A DNA stretch of 14,470 bases. Origin: Armatimonadota bacterium. GTDB taxonomy: Bacteria > Armatimonadota > Zipacnadia > Zipacnadales > JABUFB01. The notes below the pieces were generated by a model. That model was given only the letters and a program-made list of their open reading frames with translations. It had not been told where the DNA came from and ran no database searches. Positions 8,139 to 14,470 of this stretch are shown here, piece after piece. Where the stretch lies: assembly GCA_018056145.1 (NCBI GenBank), contig JAGPGE010000051.1, positions 1-14,470 on the forward strand, in the 5' to 3' direction. A program made the position numbers and the translations under genes. Within the stretch, counting starts at the first letter, position 1. Each line of letters opens with the position of its first letter.

Positions 8139-8810
8139 TCAGTCCATCTCCACCGGCGGCCAGATGAGCGCGGCGTCCGTTGATATTGGCGCGCCGTCCA
8201 GCTCCACGTGCCGCCCCACCACCTTCAGCCGGCCCTGGCAGAACCACTGGATCGCCTGCGCATAGATCCGGTGCTCCTGCGCGAGAATCCTCGCCGCCAG
8301 CGTATCTCCGTCGTCACTCTGCAGGACTGGCACCGCAGCCTGGATGATGATGGGTCCTCGGTCGAACTCCTCATCCGCGAAATGCACCGTCGCGCCCGCA
8401 ATCCGCACGCCGTAGTTGGCCGCATCCCGCTGGCCGTGAGTGCCTGGGAAAGAGGGGAGGAGCGCCGGGTGGATGTTCATCACGGCCCCCGGAAACGCGG
8501 TGAGCAGGTCCGGCGATATCTTCCGCATGTATCCGGCCATCGCGACCAGATCCACCCCGCGGCTGGTGAGGGCGGCCACGATGGTCCGGTTCGCCTCTGC
8601 CCACTCCGGAGTGCCCGTGCGCGGCACGTGGACATGTACGGCGTCGATCCCATGCTTGCGCGCACGATCAAGGCACCCTGCATCCGCGACGTCGCTGATC
8701 ACCACCACCACCTGGCCGCCAATCGCACCTGCCTCGCAACGATCAATGATCGCCTGCAGATTGGTGCCCGAGCCCGATGCGAGCACGCCGATCCTGGTGC
8801 CGCTTGCCAT
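8139..8810 (-). CDS. purN: Phosphoribosylglycinamide formyltransferase (GART)
   Basis: 223 residues, close to the usual length of PurN. It transfers the formyl group of 10-formyltetrahydrofolate to glycinamide ribonucleotide, the third step of de novo purine synthesis, in the cytoplasm. Visible hallmarks are GSGTNLQA at 13-20 (phosphate-binding loop), M-N112-I-H114-PALLPSFPG and HFADEEFD150-RGPIIIQ; N112, H114 and D150 correspond to the Asn, His and Asp catalytic residues of the family. The reading frame continues upstream to 8906, but translation should begin at the ATG at 8810, which follows GGAGG with a short spacer and immediately precedes the family's ...RIGVLASGSGTN start. No other purine gene is in the window. 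It is divergent from the FAD oxidoreductase gene, sharing a 137-base promoter region in which I cannot define promoter boxes. Confidence 0.95.
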   Translation of the reverse strand: MASGTRIGVLASGSGTNLQAIIDRCEAGAIGGQVVVVISDVADAGCLDRARKHGIDAVHVHVPRTGTPEWAEANRTIVAALTSRGVDLVAMAGYMRKISPDLLTAFPGAVMNIHPALLPSFPGTHGQRDAANYGVRIAGATVHFADEEFDRGPIIIQAAVPVLQSDDGDTLAARILAQEHRIYAQAIQWFCQGRLKVVGRHVELDGAPISTDAALIWPPVEMD

Positions 8811-8947
8811 GCTGACCTCCGAAATCCAGTCGGCCCCGACAAGGGTTTTGCCGCGGAGCCGGCGAACGACGCGCTGCATTGTCGCATACCTCGGCCCGGC
8901 AGGCAAGACGCCCTCTTGCCGTTGCGGAGGGCGCTTCCAGCGAGGGG

Positions 8948-10267
8948 ATGACTATCTTGCCGCACCAGAAACTTGAGACCGACGTCTGCGTGATCGGTGG
9001 CGGAAGCGGAGGCATCGGGGCCGCGATCACCGCCGCCCGCCTGGGTGCGCGAGTGGTGCTGGTGGATCGCGACGCGTGGCTGGGAGGCACCACCACAAAC
9101 GGCGGGGTGAGCGTCTGGCAGCCAAGCGTCTGTTGCGACGCGCTGTGCCGGGAGATATTCGACCGCACCCGTGCCCGGGGCGTGTCCACACTGGCGCGCG
9201 CCGGTCTCAGACCGGGCGCTGCGATGCCTGTGAAGCGCGACGATCCGGCTGCGGTGTACTGCTACAGCTTCACGCGGATGATCCCCTGGACGCCCCAGTT
9301 CTGCAACGGTTACGTGATCGGGTTCGATCCCGCGGGGTTCGACGCGACCATCCGGGAGATGCTCGACGAGACTGGGTGCTGCCGTGTGCTGGACCAGACC
9401 ACCGTCACTGGGGTCGAAGTCGGCGCTCCGGGGAAGCTGACCCAGGTCATCGCAAGCCGTGGCCCCGATACGCTGTCCATCAGCGCGCACCAGTTCGTGG
9501 ACTGTACGGGGGATGTGGAGGTCGCCCGGATGGCCGGTGTCACAACCCGCTGCGGCGAGGACCCGAAGGCCCTGTATGGCGAGCCCGGCGCGCCGCAGGA
9601 GGAATCGCCGCGGCTCAACGGGGTCACGCTCATGTATGCTATCGGCAGGGAACCGGGGCTTGCGCGACCCGGTGACTGCGAGGAGTACCGGGGCGGAGCG
9701 ATCCATGGGTCGGCGGATATCGCGGAGCTTCCCGGCGACCGGTTCTCGGTGAACAACTGCTTCATGATCTCCGGCGACGAGGCCTACGCAATGGGGCTGG
9801 ACCGCGCTTATGAGGTGCTGTCAAGGCGGATCTGGCTCTACTGGGACCTCACAAGATCGAACTACGGGCTCGATGGCTACAACATCGTCTGGGTGGCGCC
9901 GCGTCTGGGGCTGCGGGAGGGCCCGCGCATCGTAGGCAGGTACGTGCTCACCGAGCACGATATCCGGGCGGGCATGAAGGGGCAAAGGCACGAGGACATC
10001 GTGGCTGTCACCAGCCATGCGATGGACACCCATGGGACGAAAAGCTACTGTCTTGAAGGCCCCAACGGGCCCTTCGGAATCCCATTTCGGTGCCTGCAGA
10101 CCAACGAACTCGAGAATCTGCTGGTGGCCTGCCGGGGCGCGTCTTTCTCGCATCTCGCGGCAAGCGCGGCGCGTCTTCAGAGGACGATGATCGAGATCGG
10201 CGTCGCAGCGGGGAAGGCTGCCGCGGGGGCAAACCCGGTGCCGCCACGAGAGCACTGGGACTACTGA
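8948..10267 (+). CDS. FAD-dependent oxidoreductase (PF12831 type)
   Basis: 439 residues from the chosen start. The N-terminal dinucleotide-binding motif is V-I-G17-G-G-S-G-G, followed by VVLVDRDAWLGGTTTNGG, the usual FAD_oxidored opening. The second FAD contact is D185-C-T-G-D189. Near the C-terminal half the sequence LREGPRIVGRYVLTEHDI matches the family's conserved R-x-x-R-x-I-x-G-x-Y-x-L-T pattern with one change, and GIPFRCL...NLLVACRG completes the FAD site. Members oxidise or isomerise unknown small molecules; no substrate can be named here. Start: the frame is open to an ATG at 8879, but the fold begins only after the ATG at 8948. GAGGGG abuts that ATG, so a TTG at 8957, nine bases from the same GAGGGG, is a serious alternative start. 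The gene is monocistronic and its stop codon is one base from the convergent permease gene. Confidence 0.85.
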   Translation: MTILPHQKLETDVCVIGGGSGGIGAAITAARLGARVVLVDRDAWLGGTTTNGGVSVWQPSVCCDALCREIFDRTRARGVSTLARAGLRPGAAMPVKRDDPAAVYCYSFTRMIPWTPQFCNGYVIGFDPAGFDATIREMLDETGCCRVLDQTTVTGVEVGAPGKLTQVIASRGPDTLSISAHQFVDCTGDVEVARMAGVTTRCGEDPKALYGEPGAPQEESPRLNGVTLMYAIGREPGLARPGDCEEYRGGAIHGSADIAELPGDRFSVNNCFMISGDEAYAMGLDRAYEVLSRRIWLYWDLTRSNYGLDGYNIVWVAPRLGLREGPRIVGRYVLTEHDIRAGMKGQRHEDIVAVTSHAMDTHGTKSYCLEGPNGPFGIPFRCLQTNELENLLVACRGASFSHLAASAARLQRTMIEIGVAAGKAAAGANPVPPREHWDY

Positions 10268-10268
10268 T

Positions 10269-11321
10269 TCACAGGCCCCGAGTGCCCTGACGATGGAGGA
10301 GATACAGGAAGAAAGGGCACCCGAGCAGGCTGGTAATGATACCGATCGGCAACTCGGTAGGGGCCAGCGCCATACGCGCCGGAATGTCCGCCAGCACCAG
10401 CAACAGCGCTCCGGCAAGCGCGGATATGGGCAGGAGAACCCGGTGATCGGGCCCCACGATGAGACGGCAGACGTGGGGAATGATCAGGCCGACGAAGCCA
10501 ATGATGCCGCTCACCGCGACCGCCGACGCCGCCAACAGCGCCGAGAGCGCCAGCAGCCAGCGCTTGGTGCGCTGAACGTCGAGCCCCAGGTTCAGTGCGG
10601 CCTCATCGCCGAGAACCAGCACGTTGAGCGGCCTTGCCATCACCACCGCCACCACCAGCCCTACCACCAGTTGTGGAAGCAGCGCGTAGACGTGCAGCCA
10701 GCTTCGCCCTGACAGGCTGCCCAGCAGCCAGAAGATCACCCCCGGCTGCAGTTCATCCCGGCTCAGCATCAGAAATGACGTGATCGCCGAGACCAGCGAA
10801 CCGATGGCAATTCCTGTGAGCAGGAGCGTGGCCGTATGCACGCGCCCGCCGCGCTGGGCAAGGACGTAGACCGTGACTGTGGCGGCCAGCGCCCCCGCGA
10901 AAGCGAGGATCGGCACCGCGGTGAATCCGGCGATGCGCAACTGGATGTTGAGCATCATCGCCGCCACCGCGCCCAGCGCCGCGCCACCGGACACGCCGAC
11001 GATGTACGGGTCCGCCATGGCGTTCTGGAAGAGCGCTTGCATCACCGCTCCGGCAAGTGCGAGACTCGCGCCGACCAGGCACCCCAGCAAGACTCGGGGT
11101 AGGCGGATATCGAGCACGATGGTGTGGGCCGGGTCGCGTGGGTAGCTTTCCCCGAAGACCACACTGCGCGCGCCATCGCCCAGCGCATCAAGCACAACCG
11201 GCAGTGGCTGCCCGGACGGCCCGACCACAACCGCGACGATGCCTCCGGCCACCGTCCCAAGGGTGATTAGCAGGGCGACGAAGCAGTAGAAAACCCGGCG
11301 TCGTCTGCGCAGGCTCGTCAT
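10269..11321 (-). CDS. btuC: FecCD-family ABC permease, probable vitamin B12 importer subunit
   Basis: 350 residues, very hydrophobic, with about ten predicted membrane spans as in BtuC and its siderophore relatives. Hallmarks include RLPRVLLGCLVGASLALAG, then FQNAMADPYIVGVSGGAALGA in the middle and GFVGLIIPHVCRLIVGPDHR toward the C-terminus, the latter including the part that contacts the ATPase. Two copies would form the inner-membrane channel. Its ATG overlaps the stop codon of the ATPase gene by four bases (ATGA), with AGGAGGT nine bases upstream, so the two are translationally coupled. FecCD permeases serve haem, iron-siderophore or cobalamin; the choice of cobalamin rests on the B12 riboswitch at the head of the operon, not on this protein's own sequence. 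Confidence 0.85.
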   Translation of the reverse strand: MTSLRRRRRVFYCFVALLITLGTVAGGIVAVVVGPSGQPLPVVLDALGDGARSVVFGESYPRDPAHTIVLDIRLPRVLLGCLVGASLALAGAVMQALFQNAMADPYIVGVSGGAALGAVAAMMLNIQLRIAGFTAVPILAFAGALAATVTVYVLAQRGGRVHTATLLLTGIAIGSLVSAITSFLMLSRDELQPGVIFWLLGSLSGRSWLHVYALLPQLVVGLVVAVVMARPLNVLVLGDEAALNLGLDVQRTKRWLLALSALLAASAVAVSGIIGFVGLIIPHVCRLIVGPDHRVLLPISALAGALLLVLADIPARMALAPTELPIGIITSLLGCPFFLYLLHRQGTRGL

Positions 11322-12127
11322 TCGGCGCCGACCTCCTGCGCGGTGAGAACCACATGCGGACGGCCAGTGAGGGGGTTCTTGCGTACCGGAACGCGCGTGC
11401 CGTACAACTCGGTCAGCCGATCTTCCGTGATCACGTCCTCGGGCGCGCCGTCGCCCACGATGAACCCCTCGGAGACGAGAACAATGCGACGGCAGAATTC
11501 AGCCGCCAGGTTCAAGTCGTGGGAGACCCAGATGACGGTCATGCCGCGCTCGGAATTGAGGGACAGGAGCAGGCGTCCGATCTCAAGCTGGTGGTTGATA
11601 TCGAGATGGTTCGTGGGTTCATCCAACAGGAGCGCACGGGGCTCCTGGGCAAGGGCCCGGGCGATGACCACGCGCTGCAGTTCGCCCCCGCTCAGTTCGG
11701 TCACCGGCCGATCCGCCAGCTCAGCGCAGTCAGTGCGCTCCAGGGCCCAGGCGACCGCCTCGCGATCGTGGGAGCCCAATCCCTGCATCAGTCCCAGGTG
11801 AGCGTGGCGGCCCATGGCCACCATATCCCGCACGCTGAAGGCGAAGCTGAGTGGCGAGTGCTGCTGGACCACGCCGACCAGGCGGGCGCGGTCCCGGGCG
11901 CGCATCCGGTGCACAGGACGACCAGCCAGCAGAACTTGCCCCGACGCCGGGTGCAGCGCGCCGCTGAGCCCGCGCAGAAGCGTGCTCTTCCCGGAACCAT
12001 TGGGGCCGATGATGCCCACGAAATCGCCGGAGTACAGGCTCAGACTCACGCCGCTGAGCACCTCCACTCTGTCGTAGGCCATGTGCAGGTCCCGGCACTC
12101 GAAGAATGGCGGTTCAGGGCCGGTCAT
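11318..12127 (-). CDS. btuD: ABC transporter ATPase, probable vitamin B12 importer subunit
   Basis: 269 residues, normal for FecE/BtuD ATPases. Walker A is GPNGSGKS at 41-48, the Q-loop glutamine is at 88 or 89, the signature LSGGE is at 145-149, Walker B is LLLDE at 166-170 followed by the D-loop (PTNHLD), and the switch histidine is H203. It powers uptake through the neighbouring permease by ATP hydrolysis on the cytoplasmic face. The frame extends upstream to 12271, but that extension is the binding-protein gene read in another frame; the ATG at 12127 gives the family's normal N-terminus (FFECRDLHMAY) and overlaps the end of the binding-protein gene by 14 bases. Substrate assignment depends on the operon's cobalamin riboswitch. 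Confidence 0.88.
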   Translation of the reverse strand: MTGPEPPFFECRDLHMAYDRVEVLSGVSLSLYSGDFVGIIGPNGSGKSTLLRGLSGALHPASGQVLLAGRPVHRMRARDRARLVGVVQQHSPLSFAFSVRDMVAMGRHAHLGLMQGLGSHDREAVAWALERTDCAELADRPVTELSGGELQRVVIARALAQEPRALLLDEPTNHLDINHQLEIGRLLLSLNSERGMTVIWVSHDLNLAAEFCRRIVLVSEGFIVGDGAPEDVITEDRLTELYGTRVPVRKNPLTGRPHVVLTAQEVGAE

Positions 12128-13145
12128 TCTTGGCCGCCTCGCGCGCATCAGGTGGGAAAAGATCGGGGTGCAGGATGGCAGCCAACTGCCGCAAGCCTTC
12201 AGCCAGTCGCGGGCCGGTGCGCGACACCAGGTCGCTGTGGATGAAGCCGATCCGACCAGACCTGACGGCACTCACCGTGGCCCATTGGGGATTGGCCTTC
12301 AGTTCGGCGATGTAGCTCTCCTGATCCTCCGGGGCGACGGACTGGTGGGCGCCGATCACCAACACATCGGGGTCCGCCGAGACCGCCATCTCCACGGAAT
12401 ACTGCTTCCAGGGGTTCTCGGTCTCGGCCGCTACATTGTGGGCGCCGCAGACCTTCATCATGTCGTCCAGATACGTGCCGGGGCCCGCGACGTGGAGCGG
12501 ATCGAGCCAGATCACGAACAGGGCGCGGGGGCGCTTGTCTTCGGCGATGCCACTAACTTTCGCCTTGATCTCTTCGGCTGCGTCCTCCATCTCGCCGGCG
12601 ACCCTCTCGCCGGCCTCCGGGACATTGCAGATTCGCGCGAGAGTGCGAACGTTCTCGACGACCTTGTCATAGCGTTCGGCATCCACCGCGTAGACGGTGA
12701 TTCCGTTGCGTGCGAAGGCCTCCAATACGGGCTTGGGATTGCCCACCGTGGCCAGCACAAGATCAGGCTGGAGCGCGACAACCTTTTCCTCGCTGGGATC
12801 GATGATGCCGCCGACTTTCTCCTTGTCCTTCGCTTCAGGCGGGTAATCACAGAAGCTGGTGACGCCAGCGACCCGGTCGCTCAGGCCCAGGGCGAAGAGC
12901 GTCTCGGTGATGGGCGGGCTGAGCGAGACGATGCGTTGTGGTGCAGCCTTGATCGTGACCTCGGTGCCCAGGTCGTCCTTGAGAGTGAGCGGGTACGCGG
13001 TACCAGGGCCCGACTCGACCTCCGGCGGAGGCGCGGGTGCCGCGGATTCGCTAGCCGGATCCGCAGATCTGCCGCATCCGGACGGCCAGAGAGCAATGAG
13101 CGTCACGAAGCAGACCACGAAGGCGCGAGCAGTCCTGGCTGTCAC
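12114..13145 (-). CDS. btuF: Periplasmic cobalamin-binding lipoprotein (BtuF/FepB family)
   Basis: 343 residues. A basic start (MTARTAR), a hydrophobic core and W-P-S-G-C24 suggest a lipoprotein anchored at C24; Pro at -3 makes the lipobox imperfect. A Pro/Ala/Ser-rich linker to about residue 48 follows. The mature domain has the cluster A/class III order: LTLKDDLGTEVTI, APQRIVSLSPPITETLFALG, VVALQPDLVLA, and later ADPDVLVIGAHQ and RSGRIGFI. It captures the ligand and delivers it to the permease. The start codon is GTG, with AAGGGG about 11 bases upstream. The gene lies 24 bases after the homocysteine methyltransferase stop and overlaps the ATPase gene, so the four genes form one transcript. 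Family is certain; cobalamin as ligand is inferred from the riboswitch. Confidence 0.86.
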   Translation of the reverse strand: MTARTARAFVVCFVTLIALWPSGCGRSADPASESAAPAPPPEVESGPGTAYPLTLKDDLGTEVTIKAAPQRIVSLSPPITETLFALGLSDRVAGVTSFCDYPPEAKDKEKVGGIIDPSEEKVVALQPDLVLATVGNPKPVLEAFARNGITVYAVDAERYDKVVENVRTLARICNVPEAGERVAGEMEDAAEEIKAKVSGIAEDKRPRALFVIWLDPLHVAGPGTYLDDMMKVCGAHNVAAETENPWKQYSVEMAVSADPDVLVIGAHQSVAPEDQESYIAELKANPQWATVSAVRSGRIGFIHSDLVSRTGPRLAEGLRQLAAILHPDLFPPDAREAAKNDRP

Positions 13146-13169
13146 GGTCAGCGATTCCCCTTACGGTGT

Positions 13170-14042
13170 TCAGCCCAGTCGGGCAGAGAGTGCGGCGATG
13201 TGATCGGGCGATGTCCCGCAGCAGCCGCCCACAACACGCGCGCCCGCGGCGATGAGATCCACCCCGAGATCGGCGAAGGCCTCCGGGCCCATGGGGAAGA
13301 CGCTCTTGCCTTCCACAAGCTGCGGAATGCCCGCGTTGAACTTGGCCCACACCGGCAGGTCGGTGGCTGCCGCTGTTGCTTCGACCACGGCGCGCCAGCC
13401 CTCATTGCTCAGGTGGCCGCAGTTGGCGCCCACCAGTGTCGCGCCCTCTTGCGTGAGCGTTTCCGCGGCAATATCCGGCCGGATGCCCATCATTGTGGCA
13501 GGGCCGCGCGCCCCGTCGTCGTACGTCAGACAGGCGGCAACGGGGAGATCCGAGACAGACCGGACTGCCCTCAAGGCCGCGCGGATCTCCGTGAGGTCCG
13601 CGAAAGTCTCCAGCACGAAGCCGTCCGGGCCTGCTTCCAGCATGGCCTCGGCCTGCTGCCTGAACGAGTCCTCGAGGTCTTCCTCAGTGAGGGTGCTGGT
13701 CAGTCCGACCAGTTCGCCCGTGGGCCCGATTGAGCCGAACACGAGCACCTCTGGACCGGCGCCTTGGCGGCTCAGTTCAACTCCCGTGCGGTTGATCTCA
13801 CGCCACTCGGCAATGCCGGCTTTCGCGAGCTTGATCGGCGATGCGCCGAAGGTGTTGGTCAGCACGAGCTCCGCGCCCGCGGCTGCATAGCAGGCGGCCA
13901 CATTCGCCACGGCGTCGGGATGGCTCAGGCTCCAGGCGTCCGGCACGCCGCCGCTCAGGCCGCTTGCGGAAAGCTGGGTGCCCCAGGCGCCGTCGGCAAG
14001 AATGGTGCGCCCGGGTAGTCCGAGCAGGTCAGTCAGTTTCAT
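13170..14042 (-). CDS. Single-domain homocysteine S-methyltransferase
   Basis: 290 residues, equal to just the first (homocysteine) module of MetH or to a BHMT/MmuM-type enzyme. The barrel motifs are present in order: ADGAWGTQL (D17), TNTFGASPIKL, GSIGPTG, LETF with E145, and FNAGIPQ. The zinc site is C208 in GANCG and C274-C275 in GGCCGTSPDH. It should bind homocysteine as a zinc thiolate and methylate it to methionine. No folate or cobalamin-binding domain is present, so the methyl donor is open: a corrinoid protein in trans, betaine, S-methylmethionine, or another compound. Start: the frame runs on to 14144, through the leader's terminator hairpin, but the ATG at 14042 has GAGGAG eight bases upstream and the expected family N-terminus. 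It is the first gene of a riboswitch-controlled operon with the B12 importer. Confidence 0.9.
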   Translation of the reverse strand: MKLTDLLGLPGRTILADGAWGTQLSASGLSGGVPDAWSLSHPDAVANVAACYAAAGAELVLTNTFGASPIKLAKAGIAEWREINRTGVELSRQGAGPEVLVFGSIGPTGELVGLTSTLTEEDLEDSFRQQAEAMLEAGPDGFVLETFADLTEIRAALRAVRSVSDLPVAACLTYDDGARGPATMMGIRPDIAAETLTQEGATLVGANCGHLSNEGWRAVVEATAAATDLPVWAKFNAGIPQLVEGKSVFPMGPEAFADLGVDLIAAGARVVGGCCGTSPDHIAALSARLG

Positions 14043-14077
14043 TGCGGTCACTCCTCGCTTGCGCTCAGCCGGCATGG

Positions 14078-14104
14078 AAAAGACCGCTCGGTGAGAGCGG
14101 TCTT
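14078..14104 (-). terminator. Intrinsic terminator between riboswitch and coding region
   Basis: On the minus strand AAGACCGCTC-TCACC-GAGCGGTCTT forms a perfect 10-bp stem with a five-base loop, and the 3' arm runs into TTTT. It lies about 50 bases downstream of the aptamer's last conserved block and 35 bases before the methyltransferase start codon. This is the expected position for the expression platform of a transcription-attenuating riboswitch. I could not identify a convincing antiterminator partner by eye. Confidence 0.85.
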
Positions 14105-14149
14105 CATGTGCGGACAACCCTGGCGCCCGCCCTCGAGGAGCCATGGTTC

Positions 14150-14273
14150 TTCACGGTATCCTGACTTCCCGACCGGGCATCTGCTTCATGCGCGCCGGGT
14201 TACAGTTGCGGGGCAGCGCCGGACTTGCACCGGCTTCCCGTGGGCGGCGGATCGCCGCCGGTACGCTGATTGT
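14150..14273 (-). promoter_or_regulatory. Cobalamin (B12) riboswitch aptamer
   Basis: Read on the minus strand, the leader has the cobalamin aptamer blocks in order: GGGAA followed by the hairpin CCGGTGCAAGTCCGG (14219-14233), then GCTGCCCCGCAACTGT (14202-14217, the B12 box), a variable stem region, and GAAGTCAGGATACC (14155-14168), which matches the family's closing block. A GGCGG-CGAT-CCGCC hairpin lies at its 5' side. These blocks are diagnostic of the family, which binds adenosyl- or methylcobalamin and turns expression off. The exact ends and the P1 stem are not certain by eye. It controls the methyltransferase and the importer genes that follow, through the terminator downstream. Confidence 0.93.
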
Positions 14274-14280
14274 CTGAGGG

Positions 14281-14309
14281 ATAATATGCCCATTCCCGGC
14301 GGCTGTCAA
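14281..14309 (-). promoter_or_regulatory. Sigma-70 promoter of the B12 operon
   Basis: On the minus strand there is a perfect -35 TTGACA (14304-14309), a spacer of exactly 17 bases, and a -10 TATTAT (14281-14286). Transcription would begin near 14273-14275, just before the riboswitch aptamer. In this G+C-rich window such a match is unlikely by chance. The -35 hexamer sits in the loop of an inverted repeat (14286-14326). Confidence 0.85.
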
Positions 14310-14326
14310 TCGCCGCGAATGGGCGT
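14286..14326. repeat. Inverted repeat enclosing the -35 box
   Basis: GCCCATTC (14288-14295) pairs with GAATGGGC (14317-14324), and the inner GCGGC (14299-14303) pairs with GCCGC (14312-14316), with a three-base bulge on one side and an eight-base loop. The loop contains the whole -35 hexamer of the operon promoter. It begins 14 bases after the transketolase stop codon on the minus strand. It may be that gene's 3' hairpin, without a T-run, or a repressor-type palindrome. A smaller GGCGT-GAGA-ACGCC hairpin (14322-14335, minus strand) overlaps its edge and would compete with it. Confidence 0.6.
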
Positions 14327-14339
14327 TCTCACGCCATCT

Positions 14340-14470
14340 CTAAAGCCAGGCGTCAATGGCGGCGATGACCTTCTCGGGCGTGAAGCCGAAGTGGTCGGCG
14401 AGGGCCTGGTAGGGAGCGGACTCGCCGTAGCGATCCATGGCGATGATCAGACCGCAGCGCCCCACGTACT
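14340..14470 (-). CDS. tkt: Transketolase, C-terminal end (5' part outside window)
   Basis: Only the last 42 codons are present, ending with TAG at 14340. The peptide reads through I-I-A-M-D-R-Y-G-E-S-A-P and then H-F-G-F-T-P-E-K-V, which is the conserved transketolase terminus (I-x-x-F/Y-G-x-S-A-P...F-G-x-T-x-E-x-V). Transketolase moves two-carbon units between sugar phosphates in the pentose phosphate pathway, using thiamine diphosphate. It lies upstream of, and in the same direction as, the B12 operon, separated from it by 297 bases that contain the operon's own promoter and leader. The assignment rests on this short segment alone. Confidence 0.82.
   Translation of the reverse strand, partial: YVGRCGLIIAMDRYGESAPYQALADHFGFTPEKVIAAIDAWL

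Noticed and set aside
8811..8906. N-terminal extension of purN
   Set aside because: PurN proteins begin directly before the GSGTN loop, and the ATG at 8810 has a strong GGAGG.
8902..8920. Hairpin GGCAAG-ACGCCCT-CTTGCC between purN and the FAD oxidoreductase
   Set aside because: A six-base stem without a T-run or conserved context; it is too weak to list as a feature.
12128..12271. N-terminal extension of the ABC ATPase
   Set aside because: This stretch is the 3' part of the binding-protein gene in another frame; the normal ATPase N-terminus begins at 12127.
12081..13733. A 550-codon open frame on the plus strand opposite the B12 operon
   Set aside because: It covers parts of three minus-strand genes whose motifs are intact, and its translation shows no known fold; it is a high-G+C shadow.
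14043..14144. N-terminal extension of the homocysteine methyltransferase
   Set aside because: It would translate through the riboswitch terminator hairpin; the ATG at 14042 has a good GAGGAG and matches the family start.

Overview
The window is high-G+C bacterial DNA, densely coding, with ten gene calls that I consider complete or complete apart from the window edge, plus the tail of an eleventh. The mix suggests a Gram-negative-type environmental heterotroph of a poorly cultured lineage: exported TPR and phosphoesterase proteins, twin-arginine signals, a PF12831-type FAD oxidoreductase, and a periplasmic-binding-protein ABC importer under a B12 riboswitch. Armatimonadota or a planctomycete-like group would fit, but that is a guess from gene content. 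No rRNA, tRNA, CRISPR array, insertion sequence or phage gene was seen.

Left part, plus strand (1-6834). A large TPR protein is cut by the left edge. Its C-terminal half looks like a gluzincin (peptidase MA-like) domain that has lost its zinc motif. A likely terminator follows. Next is a two-gene unit: an AmrS-type radical SAM enzyme and a DUF362 protein, both with a twin-arginine motif at the N-terminus. A hairpin closes this unit. Then comes a lipoprotein-like calcineurin-type phosphoesterase with accessory beta domains.

Middle (6835-10267). A 243-base gap holding two inverted repeats leads into a zinc-dependent medium-chain dehydrogenase (+). This converges on purN (-). purN is divergent from a PF12831-type FAD oxidoreductase (+), which ends one base from the next minus-strand operon.

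Right part, minus strand (10269-14470), read from right to left. The 3' end of a transketolase gene is followed by a consensus sigma-70 promoter, a cobalamin riboswitch, an intrinsic terminator, and then a four-gene operon: a single-domain homocysteine S-methyltransferase, then the binding protein, ATPase and permease of a BtuFDC-type vitamin B12 importer. The logic is clear. When intracellular cobalamin is high, the leader should terminate early. When it is scarce, the importer and the methyltransferase should be made together. This is the best-supported regulatory unit in the window. The presence of a homocysteine methyltransferase without its own B12 domain as first gene is its most interesting point.
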